From Boesenbergia rotunda (taxonomy: Eukaryota > Streptophyta > Magnoliopsida > Zingiberales > Zingiberaceae), in assembly GCA_024364735.1 (NCBI GenBank), contig JAGFNQ010005404.1:227067-291066 (forward strand): a DNA stretch of 64,000 nucleotides, in the 5' to 3' direction. A model generated the notes under the pieces. The model searched no databases and was not told where the DNA came from. It was given only the letters and a program-made list of their open reading frames with translations. The position numbers and the translations under genes were made by a program. This document shows positions 1-11,373 of the stretch, in pieces; position 1 is the stretch's first letter, and each line of letters opens with the position of its first letter.

Positions 1-2
1 TG

Positions 3-3000
3 TCGCTGAATGAGTCATTCAAAGTTGCTGCGGTAATTGAGAAACTCCCTCCGTCATGGAAGGATTTCAAAAATTACCTAAAGCACAAGCAGAAGGAGAT
101 GCAACTTAAAGACCTCATCCTATGGTTGCGAATAGAGGAGGATAATGGAAAATTATCTAACTCTAGAGGAACAAAGCGAGCAGTCGATGAGATGTCCAAC
201 CTGACGGAACCAAAAGCCAAGAAGCCAAAGCAACCGAACCAGAAGGCTCAAGGCAAAAGGTTCAAGGGCACGTGTTACAATTGTGGAAAGTGAGGACACA
301 TGTCCAAAGACTGCAGACGCCCAAAGAAGACAACCAAGAGCCAGAAGAATGTTGCGAACCAAGTCGCAACCTGCGCTGACATAGATCTCAGCGCTCTGGA
401 TCTCACTACGGTCATGTTCGTAGCCAACTTGGTGGACAACCAGAAGTAGTGGTGGATCGATACTGGAGCAACCCGCCACGTCTGTTCGGACATGGCGATG
501 TTCTCCAAGTACACCCCGATAAGTGGAAGAAAGCTCTATATGGTCAACTCCACAACGTCCTCAATTGTTGGACTTGGGACAGTTGTTCTAAAAATGACGT
601 CTGGGAAGGAGTTAACTCTCATTGATGTGCTCCATGTTCTCGACATCAGGAAGAACTTAGTTTCTGGATCGGCACTTGTTAAAGCCGGATTCAAACTAGT
701 GTTCCAATCCAACAACTTTGTGCTTACGAAGAACGGTGTCTTCGTAGGAATGGGGTATTTAGAACAAAATTTGTTCAAGATGATTGTAATGACTGTACAC
801 CGTAATTTTGATGGTAATAAATTAAAAGCTTCTAGCTATGTTGTTGAGTGTTTTAATTTATGGCATGATCGGCTTGGGCATGTCAATAACAATACTCTGA
901 AACGTCTCGTCAAACTAAATTTATTTCCGAACATCGATGTTGATGAAACACACAAATGCAAAGTGTGCATGGAAGCAAAAATGACGAGACTACCTTTTCA
1001 TTCGGTGGAAATGTCAACGACACCTTTAGAATTAATACATAGTGATCTATGTGACTTGAAATTCGTGCAAACTAAAGGAGGTAAAAAGTACTTCATTACT
1101 TTTATCGATGACTGTACGAGGTTTTGTTATGTCTTTCTTTTAAGAAGTAAAGACGAAGCCCTAGAAGCTTTCAGAACCTATAAAACGGAAGTTGAAAATC
1201 AACTTGAAAAATGAATTAAAATAATTCGTAGCGATAGAGGTGGAGAATATGGTGCACCGTTTGATGAATTCTGTTCAGAATCTGGAATTATCCATTAGAC
1301 AACGGCACCTTACTTACCTCAATCGAATGGTGTTGCCGAACGTAAAAAATCGGACACTAAAGGAAATGATGAATGCCTTGTTGATAAATTCAGGCTTACC
1401 CCAGAACTTGTGAGGGGAAGCCATATTATCAGCAAACCACATTGTCAACAAAATCCCTCACAAGAAAAATGATAAAACACCATATGAACTATGGAAAGGC
1501 CGCGAGCCATCGTACAAATACTTGAAAGTATGGGGGTGCTTAGCAAAGGTCGAAGTACCTAAGCCAAAGCAAGTTAAGAGCGGGCCTAAAATGTTCGATG
1601 CAATATTTGTCGGATATGCCCAAAATAGTAGTGCATATCGCTTCATAGTTTATAAGTCAGACATTCCTGATATTCATGTAGGTACAACCATAGAATCTCG
1701 GAATGTAATATTTTTTGAAGACGTGTTCCCAAATAAGAAGGAAAACGTAAAAATAATGACAATGGAAGTTCTAACAAAGATAATGTTCCAGAACATAGTT
1801 GTCATAAAAGGGCTATTGACGATCAAAGAGAAGAGACACGTCGGAGCAAACAGGCTAGAGTTGAGAAATCATTCGGGCCAGATTTCATGATATTCATGTC
1901 AGAAATGGACCCAAGAACACTAAGCGATGTTCTCTCTGATCCCGAGGCCCCATTGTGGAAAGAAGTTGCCAATAGTGAAATCGAGTCCATCATGAATAAC
2001 CATACTTGGGAATTAGTAGACCTTCCTTCTGGTACTAAACCATTAGGTTGTAAGTGGATACTAAAACGCAAGTATAAAGCTGATGGATCGGTTGATAAGT
2101 ATAAGGTCAGACTTGTAGCTAAAGGGTACAAGCAACAGGAAGGCCTTGATTACTTCGATACCTACTCACCGGTGACAAGGATTACGTCCATACAAGTGCT
2201 GATAGCCATTGTAGCATTGTATGACCTTGAAATACACCAAACGGATGTTAAGACTGCGTTCTTAAATGGTGAGTTGGAAGAAAAAATACATGGAGCAACC
2301 CGAGGGGTTCATAGCTCCTGGAACTGAGGGAAAGGTGTGTCGACTTGTTAAGTCGTTGTACGGACTTAAATAAGCGCCAAAGCAATGGCATGAAAAATTT
2401 GACAAAATAATGTTGCCAAACGAATTCAGAATAAATGAATGTGTCAAATGCATTTATGTCAAAAGCACACCTGAGAGTTATGTAATCTTCTGTCTATACG
2501 TAGACGACATGCTCATAATGGGAAGTAATCATGATATCATCATGAGTACTAAGAAAATGTTGACCAATACTTTCGACATGAAAGATATGGGTCTAGCAGA
2601 TATTATATTGGGAATTAAAATTCTCAGGACGTCCGATGGGATAGTTTTAACACAATCCCATTATGTAGAGTTAGTATTGAAAAGATTCAATGCATACGAT
2701 CTCTCTACTGTAAAAGCACCTATGGATCTAAGTCAACACTTAGCGAAAAACCATGGTGAACCCATATCGTAATTGGAATATTCCCGGATAATTGGCAGTT
2801 TGATGTATCTCACAAACTGTACTCGTCCAGATATTGCCTGTGTGGTCAACAAACTGAGTCATTTTACGAGTAATCTAAACGACACCCACTGGAAAGCACT
2901 GATGCGAGTTCTTAGATATTTAAAATATACTATGAACTACGAATTACATTACGGAAGGTATCCCGCAGTCTTGGAGGGATATTGTGATGCTAATTGGATC

Positions 3001-3267
3001 TCCGATACAAAAGACTCCAAATCCACTAGTGGATATGTATTCACGATCGGTGGGGAGCAGTATATTGGAAATCCACTAAGAAGACATACATAGCTCGGTC
3101 AACAATGGAATTCGAGTTCATAGCACTTGACAAAGCAGTTGAAGAAGCTGAATGGCTGCGGAATTTCTTGGAAGATATTCCGAGCTGGACAAAACTTGTG
3201 CCCGCCGTACTTATCCACTGTGATAGTCAATTGGCAATTGGAAGGGCACAGAGTAGTATGTATAATG
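3..3267 (+). pseudogene. Copia-1 gag-pol, decayed (gag end, PR, IN, RT, most of RNase H)
   Basis: Translation gives the end of gag, then a CCHC zinc knuckle near 276-315 (CYNC..GHMSKDC) broken by a TGA at 291. The protease motif DTGATRHV follows at about 457 after a TAG. Integrase shows the H-H-C-C zinc finger (WHDRLGH, then CKVC) and the core IHSDL, RSDRGGEY and NGVAE at about 860-1340, with stops at 1212 and near 1297. RT follows with AFLNG near 2250 and YVDD near 2500 after a frame change near 2320. RNase H runs from the SLMY and RPDIA motifs near 2800 to the break where element A inserted. The protein resumes at 7700. Several stops and at least three frame changes rule out function. Confidence 0.92.
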
Positions 3268-3272
3268 GTAAG

Positions 3273-4164
3273 TGTTGAGACAATCGACCCAAGAATGATC
3301 ATGGTTTTGATGTGTGTGCCAATAAGTTTAAGGTTAGGGTGTTGGTTGTATTTGATATGTGTGATTAAGTTTGCAGGACTTGGAGAATCACACTTGGTGG
3401 ACATATCCGAGGGACGAGAGCCAAGGGAGGAGAGCTCCAAGGGCAAGCCGGGAAGTAGACTTCAAGGGCACACGTGAAGGGTGGCATGGAGGCAAGCCAA
3501 GAGAAGGCTTACGTGCGCATCCGAGGGACGATAGCCAGAGGAAGAGGACTTCAAGGGGCGAGCCAAGGGAGCAGACCTGAAGGCACACGCAAAGGAGAAG
3601 GTCCGGAGTGGCTTGAGCTGAGCAGTGAGGCAGGGCAGTCGACTGGCCTTGGGGCAGTCGACTGCCAAAACACCCACAGAAAGTTTGCGGCCTCGGACTA
3701 GTCGACTACCCCAAGGGCAGTCGACTGGTATACCCCGAAACTAGCCGTTGGCTAGCCGTTGGCTAGCCATTAATGCTAGGCCAGTCGACTGGCCCAGGGG
3801 CAGTCGACTGGTGCGGGCTGGACAGCATGCGAAGCTGTCCTTTACTCATATAAAAGGAGGACTATTTGGCTCAAGGAGTGTACGGTTCTTGTGTGTAACA
3901 AAGTGCTGCTAGTGCCAAGAGTCCTCAGCCCTTCCTCTAGTAATTGCTTGCATCTTGTAAAGAGTAAGAGAAAAAGATTGTAAAGGTTTTCTCCACCTTG
4001 AAGGAGGGTTTCATAGTGGAGGTGTGAACTCGTGCGGATCCTTGGATTAGTCACCCTTAGGGGTGGATACCAAGTAAAACATTGTGAGTTAGCATTGATT
4101 TTATTCTATATCTTGTATTGTGCTAACCATCTTGTAGAGAAAAGCCGAGCCATCGATCCTATCA
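3273..4164 (+). repeat. 5' LTR of element A
   Basis: 892 bp, TG...CA ends. A TATA box (TATAAAA) sits at 3849-3855. Upstream of it, 3636-3810 holds six copies or near-copies of the palindrome CAGTCGACTG arranged as three pairs with spacers of about 9-12 bp, and short GGCTAG/CTAGCC hairpins. It differs from the 3' LTR by small indels, so the insertion is not recent. Confidence 0.92.
3636..3810 (+). repeat. CAGTCGACTG palindrome array in LTR A
   Basis: Paired 10-bp perfect palindromes (SalI-site core GTCGAC) separated by C/G-rich spacers, followed by CTAGCC/GGCTAG inverted repeats near 3742-3776. The array is just upstream of the TATA box, so probably in U3. The same motif recurs in the other LTR, in the 3' untranslated region at about 6497-6528, and in the solo LTR at 8167-9069. 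Confidence 0.85.
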
Positions 4165-4166
4165 GT

Positions 4167-4178
4167 TGGTATCAGAGC
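4167..4178 (+). promoter_or_regulatory. Primer-binding site of element A
   Basis: TGGTATCAGAGC begins three bases after the LTR end and matches the 3' end of plant initiator tRNA-Met, the usual copia primer. Confidence 0.9.
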
Positions 4179-4226
4179 GCAAGGACGTCTTCAACGGACT
4201 AACCGCCAAGAAGAGCAATCATTGAA

Positions 4227-5874
4227 ATGGCCGGCTCGTATATTCAACCGCCGAAATTCGAGGGAGAATTTTCATGGTGGAAGAAGAGAATGGAGGTATT
4301 TTTCAACACTGACTTTGATATTATGCTAATCATGGAGAACGGTTTTGAGATACCTAGGGATCAAGAAAACAAGATTCTTGAGAAAGTAAGATGGAGCAAG
4401 AAGCAAAAAGATGATTACTTGGCAAATTTCAAGGCCTTGCATCATTTAGTTAGTGTGCTTCCTCAACAAGAAGTGACAAGGATTGGAAACTACTCGAGTG
4501 CCAAGGATTTATGGGACAAATTAGTGGAACTTCATGAAGGCACCTCGGAGGCGAAAATGGCGAAAAGAGATCTTTTCGGTCCCAACTAAATAGTATCAAG
4601 CTTGACAAAGGGAGAAGGTAACAAGCTTACATGCTAGATTTAAAGAAATTCTTAATGGGCTAACAAGTGTAGGGGAACAATTATCCAACCGAGACATTGT
4701 GATGAAAGCCCTAAATGCCTTCTCAAGAACATCAACATGGAGCTCAATGGTGGATTCGTACTACATCTCAAAGGACCTAGAGAAAACTTCTCTAGAAGTG
4801 TTTTTCTCAACCATGGAGCTTCATGAGACTCGAGTTGGAGGGACAATCGAAGAATCATACTACAAGCCAAAGAGTATAGCCCTTGTGGCAAACAAGGGAA
4901 AAGGTAAGAAGAAGGAGGTCTCATCATCCGATTCGGAGGAATAGAGTGCGTCCATGGGTAGTGATGCGGAGGCCTACATGGTAAGAAAGGTAAGAAAAAC
5001 ATTTAAACAATTTTCTACTAACAAGTCTCATGGTAGGAAAGAATCAAGGAGCAAAAGTAGGTCAAGGAAAATTATTTGCTACAATTGTCAAGGAGAAGGA
5101 CACATGAGAGATGAGTGCCCTCTCTTGAAAAAGAAGGATGAAAAGAAGAAAGAAGGGAAGAAGAAGAAATCAAAAGAGAAGGAAAAGAAGGTGCAAAACT
5201 TGAAGGCCACATGGGATGATCCGTCTTCATCGGAGGAAAAAGAATATCATATTTCCCATTTTGCACTAATGGGAATTGATGACCTTGCTTCCATAGCATC
5301 TGAATTTGAATAGGAGAAAAGCTCAAGTGAAGATGAAGAAAGCTCTAGTGAAGGGGGAGGCTCCACCTTAGAATCGGACTTCTCGGTAAGTGAGGTACAT
5401 AACTTACCTACATATATTCTTGCTAAAATTATCTCTAGCACTAGTGATGACTTAGTTGATGCTAAAAAGAAGATTAAGTGTCTAAAAAGGGAGAATTGCA
5501 TGTTAAAAGAGAAATTAGCTTTAATGGAGATTAAGGACAATGAGCATGCTTCTTCTTCTAACACAAATGACTCATTCTTAGAAGAAGAAAATAAGGATTT
5601 AAGGGAAAAGGTAGATAGTCTTACCCAAGCACTTAGGAAGTTTGAAGTTGGCTCAAAAACATTAGATATGATAATTGGGAGCCAAAGAGCAAGCTTTAGG
5701 AAAGAAAGATTAGGGTTTGGAAAGTCTAGCAATGAGAAAACCTACCATTGTCTAATTGCTAGAGGACAATCAAAGACCAAAACCCTTAGTAAGAAATGGA
5801 TCCCTAAGGAGTACTTGGTTAACCCAATTAGGAAACATTATTTTTGGGTACCAAAGTCAATCCTCAAGGGTTAG
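4227..5874 (+). pseudogene. Element A gag with coiled-coil extension, broken
   Basis: The start at 4227 gives a normal SIRE-type Gag N-terminus (PPKFEGEFSWWKKRMEVFF). The frame breaks near 4575, resumes at about 4650 (RDIVMKALNAF), and has stops at 4942 and 5311. A CCHC knuckle (CYNCQGEGHMRDEC) lies at about 5080-5121, followed by a Lys-rich stretch and acidic serine runs. From 5440 to 5870 a heptad-like, charged segment ends in the motif WVPKS also found in element D. The Gag would form the virus-like particle core; the extension's role is unknown. Confidence 0.85.
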
Positions 5875-6824
5875 AGGATTTTGGGATAAGCCAACCATGA
5901 TATAAGAATTTCAAGTTTTTAGAATTTGGTTGGCTTAAGACATTGAGGGGGAGTTTATGGCCCATGGTAGAAATTCATGATGAATTAGGCAATAATGGGG
6001 TCTACCTTGAAAGCATCTCATATTACCCATTTATGATTTTATTCTTACATATGAGATGTTAGGATGATACAATTGATTCACTTGTGCTTGTGGCATAGTG
6101 TTGAATCATTAAATGTATCAAAATCATTGAATATAGACCAACCATGGGGAAGACATGTGTTTAATTAATGGACATCTTGTTCAAAGATCATGGTTGGACA
6201 CTTTAAATGTTTGAAAATCATTCCATGTTTTATTTATGTTGGCATGACTTTGGAACATATATGGTTACATATTTAGATTGAAAACTTGATACAAATTTAG
6301 TGTTTTTCAAACATTTTGAGACTTTAGTCAAAGTCAAGCATGGTTAAAATTTTTCATGAAATGATATTTTTCCTTGATAGAGTATTGTATGAGAAACATG
6401 CCTGCAAGTTTTTATAATTTTTAGAATTTTCTAAAATTTTTGGGAGGTTTCTGAAATTTGGCACAAAAACTCAGTTTTCAGACTGAGATAGTATCAGTCG
6501 ACTGCCCTTGGGGCAGTCGACTGGCACGGCTGAATACAGTTTCTGATTTTTTTTTTCTCAGAAATGAATCATTCCCTCATTTGATGCTATATGTTAGTAT
6601 TGTTATGGGCAATCATTTTGATGGTGTCAAAGGGGGAGAATGGGTGGTTTAAGATAAATGTTTGACTTAATTTTGGATTATGAGGAAGAATTGGAAATAG
6701 GAAAAGACATGGGTTAAGGGGGAGGTTTCTCTTGCTTTTATTATGTCTTGTTTTTTAATTCCTACTGTTATTTACTGTTGACTGGTATTATTTATTCCTT
6801 AACTTAAACATATTGCCATACATC
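5875..6824 (+). other. Element A internal non-coding segment in place of pol
   Basis: About 950 bp of A/T-rich sequence with no long reading frame and no recognisable pol motif. It contains one CAGTCGACTG pair at 6497-6528. Whether pol was deleted or the element formed this way cannot be told from one copy. Confidence 0.7.
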
Positions 6825-6838
6825 AAAAAGGGGGAGAT
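6825..6838 (+). promoter_or_regulatory. Polypurine tract of element A
   Basis: AAAAAGGGGGAGAT directly abuts the 3' LTR, the normal place for plus-strand DNA priming. Confidence 0.88.
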
Positions 6839-7694
6839 TGTTGAGGCAATCGACCCAAGAATGATCATGGTTTTGATGTGTGTGCCAATAAGTTTAAGGT
6901 TAGGGTGTTGGTTGTATTTGATATGTGTGATTAAGTTTGCAGGACTTGGAGAATCACACTTGGTGGACATATCCGAGGGACGAGAGCCAAGGGAGGAGAG
7001 CTCCAAGGGCAAGCGGGAAGTAGACTTCAAGGGCACACGGCATGGAGGCAAGCCAAGAGAAGGCTTGCGTGCGCACCCGAGGGACGATAGCCAGAGGTAG
7101 AGGACTTCAAGGGGCGAGCCAAGGGAGCAGACCTGAAGGCACACACGAAGGAGAAGGTTCGGAGTGGCTGGAGCTAAGCTGTGAGGCAGGGCAGTCGACT
7201 GGCCTTGGGGCAGTCGACTGCCAAAACCCACAGAATGTTTACGGCCTCGGACCAGTCGACTGCCCCAGGGGCAGTCGACTGGTATACCCCGAAACTAGTC
7301 GTTGGCTAGGCCAGTCGACTGGCCCAGGGGCAGTCGACTGGTGCGGGCTGGACAGCATGCGAAGCTGTCCTTTACTCATATAAAAGGAGGACTATTTGGC
7401 TCAAGGAGTGTACGGTTCTTGTGTGTAACAAAGTGCTGCTAGTGCCAAGAGTCCTCAGCCCTTCCTTTAGTAATTGCTTGCATCTTGTAAAGAGGAAGAG
7501 CAAAAGATTGTAAAGATTTTCTCCACCTTGAAGGTGGGTTTCATAGTGGAGGTGTGAACTCGTGCGGATCCTTGGATTAGTCACCCTTAGGAGTGGATAC
7601 CAAGTAAAACACTGTGAGTTTGCATTGATTTTATTCTATATCTTGTATTGTGCTAACCATCTTGTAGAGAAAAGCCGAGCCATCGATCCTATCA
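6839..7694 (+). repeat. 3' LTR of element A
   Basis: 856 bp, near-identical to 3273-4164 apart from small deletions (for example in the CTAGCC hairpin segment near 7300). TATA box at 7379-7385 and palindrome array at 7192-7340. Confidence 0.92.
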
Positions 7695-7699
7695 GTAAG

Positions 7700-7873
7700 T
7701 CATGATATATACGTCGTCGATATAATACCATTAGGCAATTGATCTCGAACGGAGTGATTGCAATTGATTATGTCAAATCTAAGGATAATTTGGCAGATCC
7801 CCTAACGAAGGGGCTAAATCGAGATGAAGTATACTGCTCATCAAGAGGAATCAGATTGAAAATCTACAACTAA
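7700..7873 (+). pseudogene. Copia-1 RNase H C-terminal end
   Basis: Continuation of the reading frame broken at 3267. It reads through the copia RNase H tail (VKSKDNLADPLTKGL) to a TAA at 7871. Joined in order with the left part it completes the pol C-terminus. Confidence 0.88.
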
Positions 7874-8166
7874 AAATGACTGTAGCGGTAACCCAACCAT
7901 GTTGACTGGAGATCTCAAGATCTTGGTTCAATGGGACAACGAAGTTACAAAAATTGTGTAACAGCACAAGAGAAATAATTATCTCTACTATCCCAATCCT
8001 AGGATGATTTGGTGTTGTCCTACCACATGTAGTGAGGATAAGCTTATGCTTTTAATGACTTCTATACCTTTAAGGTGGAGTATGGTAGGATACTCTTGAT
8101 AGAAGTATCACCTATGTGAGTGTGAAGACATATCGCTTCAATGAAACACTCATGAATCCAAGATGG
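7874..8166 (+). other. Copia-1 3' untranslated sequence
   Basis: Non-coding spacer between the pol stop and the LTR; it continues at 9070-9346 after the inverted solo LTR. No gene is seen. Confidence 0.7.
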
Positions 8167-9069
8167 TGATAGATCATTTCCATACGCTAGAGGGGGTGAA
8201 TAGCATTTCTTCGAAGCTTTCTTCCTACACGGTTAGTTGCGCAAGCAGAATATACAATAAAAACGATAAAACAAAACTAACCAATGCTAACACGGAAGAT
8301 TTACTTGGTATCCACCCCGGACGGTTGACTAATCCAAGAATCCGTCGGTGGATCAATCCCCGGATAACCTCCGGCTAGCTCTTGTCGCTCCTTTGGGTGG
8401 AGAAACCTCGCCACAGCACCAAGCAAACCTCTGAGCACAAAGAATACTATCTTGCCTTTAACCAAGACATGATTCGTCAAGAATCTCAGCCACCACGAAG
8501 TCCGCTTTAAATAGGACTCGGGCTGAAACCCTCGCCACCAGTCGACTGCTCCCAGGGTAGTCGATTGGTGCCACTGAAATTCGACCGTTGCACCCCAACG
8601 TTCGAATTCTCAGCCAACTCACCAGCCACCTACCAGTCGACTGCTGGTCCCCAGCTGAAACCCTTCTCGAGAACAATCACACAACACTTATACCCTCACG
8701 ACTCGACTGACTCCTCATCCGCAGCCATGACTATTACCTTTGCGCCCTCTTCATCTTCGGCTCCCGTCCCTCGGATGCACGCAAGCCTCCAGCTTACCTC
8801 CATGCCATCCTTCACGCATGCCTCGAAGTCCGCACCCATCAGCTCATCGTCCCTGCTCTCCAGGGTCCCTCAGGTGCGCACATAAGCCCGCGGCTTGTCT
8901 CCATGCCACCCTTCACCGTACCGAGGCCGTCTAGTCAAGTGCATATGTGTAACCTATACAACCTGCACACTCAACATACATATATAAGAACTCAAGGGTA
9001 AACCTAACTTAAACTCTTTGCCCAAACATCAAAACACTTGGTCACTCCGGACCACAGATTGCCTCAATA
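8167..9069 (-). mobile_element. Solo LTR A', inverted, family A-related
   Basis: 903 bp flanked by GATGG (8162-8166 and 9070-9074). Read on the minus strand it starts TATTGAGGCAATC (element A: TGTTGAGACAATC) and ends CTATCA like LTR A. It shares segments such as GGATTAGTCA and GTGGATACCAAGTAAA, and it carries CAGTCGACTG palindromes at about 8540-8645. It has no internal region, as expected after LTR-LTR recombination. Confidence 0.9.
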
Positions 9070-9346
9070 GATGGTGTCCATGGCCAAAATGGAACCAACT
9101 ATGAAAACCAAAAGTGGGTGAGATAAGTCTCTGCGTAGGTATTATTGTCTTAGTATACAACAACAGCTGAGCAGTTCAAGACATTACGTTCACTGCGCAG
9201 CCTAGTATGATCGATAGCATTCTACTATGGAAGGTTCAAAGCCACAAGCTACCTTTCTCGATGAATTGACTTATCGATTGGACTCTTGTAAAATGTCAGC
9301 ATACATACATGCAATACATGCATTAATTTCCATTCGTGTGGAGGAT

Positions 9347-10528
9347 TGTTGGATACGATTTTGTAAAGCAAAATTTTGATGCCATCGATCATTGAAAGTC
9401 AAGTTTGATTCAAAATCGAAATCTACGTTCCACATAGATAAATTTGGACTATTTATTTGCTCAAATCCGATTAAGGGTGAATGAGAAATTAATTGTTCAA
9501 GATACGCTCAAATGAACATTAAGGAAAAATATGGGACTTTTAGTCCTACATTGCTAACCGACGAGAGTCAGTGTTTCCTTATATGTGTTCTTGTGCTAAT
9601 GTTGTTAATACAAAAGCACAGGAGGTCTCTACCCTTGGGCGAGCAGGTGCTCGCACCTGCGACCCCGCCACCCGCGCACGCGCTCAATGGGCACTTTGTT
9701 AGCACACTTTGCACTTCGCATTGTCGCGAGGAGCTTTAATTTATGCTCCACGTGGCGATAACGTGTCATGATCAAGTGGCAGCACGTGGCATGTCAGTGA
9801 TGAGGCAGTGCCTATGTGGCACGTGACTGTGTAGAGAACAATGACTGGATTGGGCGAACAGATGGTGGTCGTCAGATCAAAGATCTGGACAGATCGCAGG
9901 AAGGTGCGATCTGGAGCGTCGGATCAAAGATTTGGACTGATCGCAGGCAGGTGTGATATGGAGCGTCAGATTCGGAATCTGACTATGAAGAGGGAGGATG
10001 GATCTGAGGCGTCGGATTAAATGTTCTAATCTAACGGCTGAGATCAAGATGGGATCTGAAGAGTTATAACTCTTCAGATCAAGGGACGAGATTAAAAGAC
10101 CTTTAAAGGGTTATACCCTTTCGTTATGAACGGTCCAGATCTGTCCGAACCAAAGGGTACTTATCTCTTCACTCAATATAAATAGATCCCTCCACTTGAT
10201 CATTTAATTCATTCATGCATTGCAATCTAAAAGCATTTACACTCATCCATCTTCTGCATCGAGAGTCCAAAAAGCCTACAGAAAGGTTCGCCGGTCTCGA
10301 AATTTGAAGTGCTACTATTCCGAGACGACATCGTTGTATCTTGAAAATAAATTGCTGCTATCCGTGAGCACCAGTAGCGGAGCAATATTATTTTACGAAA
10401 ATAGTGTCGAATACTAGCCTCGACGTAAACCAATCAGTTTGCTTCTTCCAAAAGCAACCTCCCGGAAGATCCAACGGTTGTAAATCGACTAAGTCAAATT
10501 CCGAGGAGATACAAGTCGGCAACCAACA
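9347..10528 (+). repeat. 3' LTR of Copia-1
   Basis: 1182 bp bounded by the inverted ends TGTTGG (9347) and CCAACA (10523-10528). A TATA box (TATAAATAG) lies at 10177-10185. A purine-rich stretch GTGTGGAGGAT just before 9347 is the likely polypurine tract. Right of 10528 the sequence is BURP exon, so TCGTC (10529-10533) should be the target duplication. Confidence 0.88.
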
Positions 10529-11297
10529 TCGTCTCCCTTGCATTCACCGTGAGCTCGCACCGTTCCAGGGTCGCGCTCATCTCCCGGGCTTCCTTCGAGT
10601 TTGGGTCGACGGAGAGAAGCGCGAGGTCATCGGGGAGCTTAACGGAGGAGAAGGGGAGGGCGTCGGCCACACGGCGAGGGAGGAGGTTGGCGTGTTTGGG
10701 GATGGATCGCTTGAATTGCAAGTCAAAGGTGGCTCCTAGAAACAGATCCTTCTCTAGGAAGAACAGAGACCGGGAGGACTTGTCGCGGAGTAGCGCTACG
10801 TTAGCGACGTTGTAGTAAATGGAGGTGACTCCGGGAACCACTAATTCCTCTTCGGACTCCGGCGACGTCCATAAGCCTGGGTTCGTCTCTGCAATTCAAT
10901 TGATATATATATTGGGATTCCAAATTAACAAGATCATATTGTAATAAAAATATACATCAATAAAAATCAATCAACCAGGGGGGGTGAAGGAGGTTATGGA
11001 TGTAGCTAGGGATGGGAGTGTCCGGGAGAGCAGTTTTCCAGTAGAACTCCGGCGACGAAGCAAGTGCAACTGATGGATGGGCTACGAGTCCGGCGAGGAG
11101 CTGCAACCATTTCGATCAAATAAAAATTCATGTGCACATAATTAATTGAAGAAAACAAACAAACAAACGTCATAGAAGACAAAACTATTGAATCAGATTA
11201 CTGATTGATTAATCTAAACAAGTTCCGTTGATTAATAATCCTACGAGTCTACGAATTTGCTCACCCCGAGGAAGAACAGGATGAGGCGGTTCACCAT
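10529..11297 (-). pseudogene. BURP-domain protein gene, 5' exons only, cut by Copia-1
   Basis: Minus-strand exons are inferred as 11297-11265, 11100-10976 and 10888-10529, with GT/AG borders. Exon 1 plus the start of exon 2 encode a hydrophobic signal peptide (MVNRLILFFLG then LLAGLVAHPSVALA). Exon 2 has the BURP N-terminal signature FYWKTALPDTPIPSYI. Exon 3 enters the BURP domain (LFFLEKDLFLG, then LLPRRVADALPFSS, and NSKEAREMSATLERCE). The domain stops at 10529 where Copia-1 begins, so the conserved Cys-His half is lost or lies left of the window. The exon 2/3 junction is out of frame by one base at a seven-base C run (10978-10984 on the plus strand). BURP proteins are secreted plant cell-wall proteins; the subfamily cannot be assigned. 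Confidence 0.87.
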
Positions 11298-11363
11298 GAA
11301 CAATATAATGTAGAGTAGAAAATGAGATTGGTAGATGGTTTATACATAAGCACTTTGGCACAC

Positions 11364-11373
11364 TTATATATAT
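11364..11373 (-). promoter_or_regulatory. Probable TATA box of the BURP gene
   Basis: ATATATATAA on the minus strand, about 70 bp upstream of the ATG at 11297, a normal distance for a short plant 5' UTR. Confidence 0.6.

Larger units (their letters stand above)
3273..7694 (+). mobile_element. Element A: pol-less SIRE-type copia element
   Basis: Two LTRs (3273-4164 and 6839-7694), both starting TGTTGAG and ending CCTATCA, are flanked by the 5-bp duplication GTAAG (3268-3272 and 7695-7699). The host RNase H frame continues across the site. The 2.7 kb internal part has a primer-binding site, a broken gag with coiled-coil tail, and a polypurine tract, but no protease, integrase, RT or RNase H. 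It would need enzymes from another element. The gag resembles element D, so I place it in the SIRE lineage by resemblance. Confidence 0.93.
1..10528 (+). mobile_element. Copia-1: Ty1/copia LTR retrotransposon, 5' end outside window
   Basis: The window opens inside gag of a copia element that runs through protease, integrase, reverse transcriptase and RNase H, then a 3' untranslated part and a 3' LTR ending at 10528. It is split by element A (3273-7694) and by an inverted solo LTR (8167-9069); the coding sequence and the 3' untranslated sequence read straight across both once they are removed. It ends inside an exon of a BURP-domain gene. Its 5' LTR and left target duplication must lie left of position 1. 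Stops and frameshifts show that it is old. Confidence 0.93.

Noticed and set aside
3842..4054. 70-codon minus-strand frame in LTR A, repeated at 7372-7584
   Set aside because: Antisense to the transcribed part of the LTR; its presence in both copies only reflects LTR identity.
4165..4180. Possible tRNA genes at the TGGTATCAGAGC sites
   Set aside because: Only the 12-13 bases complementary to initiator tRNA-Met are present, as primer-binding sites; no cloverleaf follows.
10549..10815. Plus-strand frame of 88 codons
   Set aside because: Shadow of the BURP exon 3 on the other strand.
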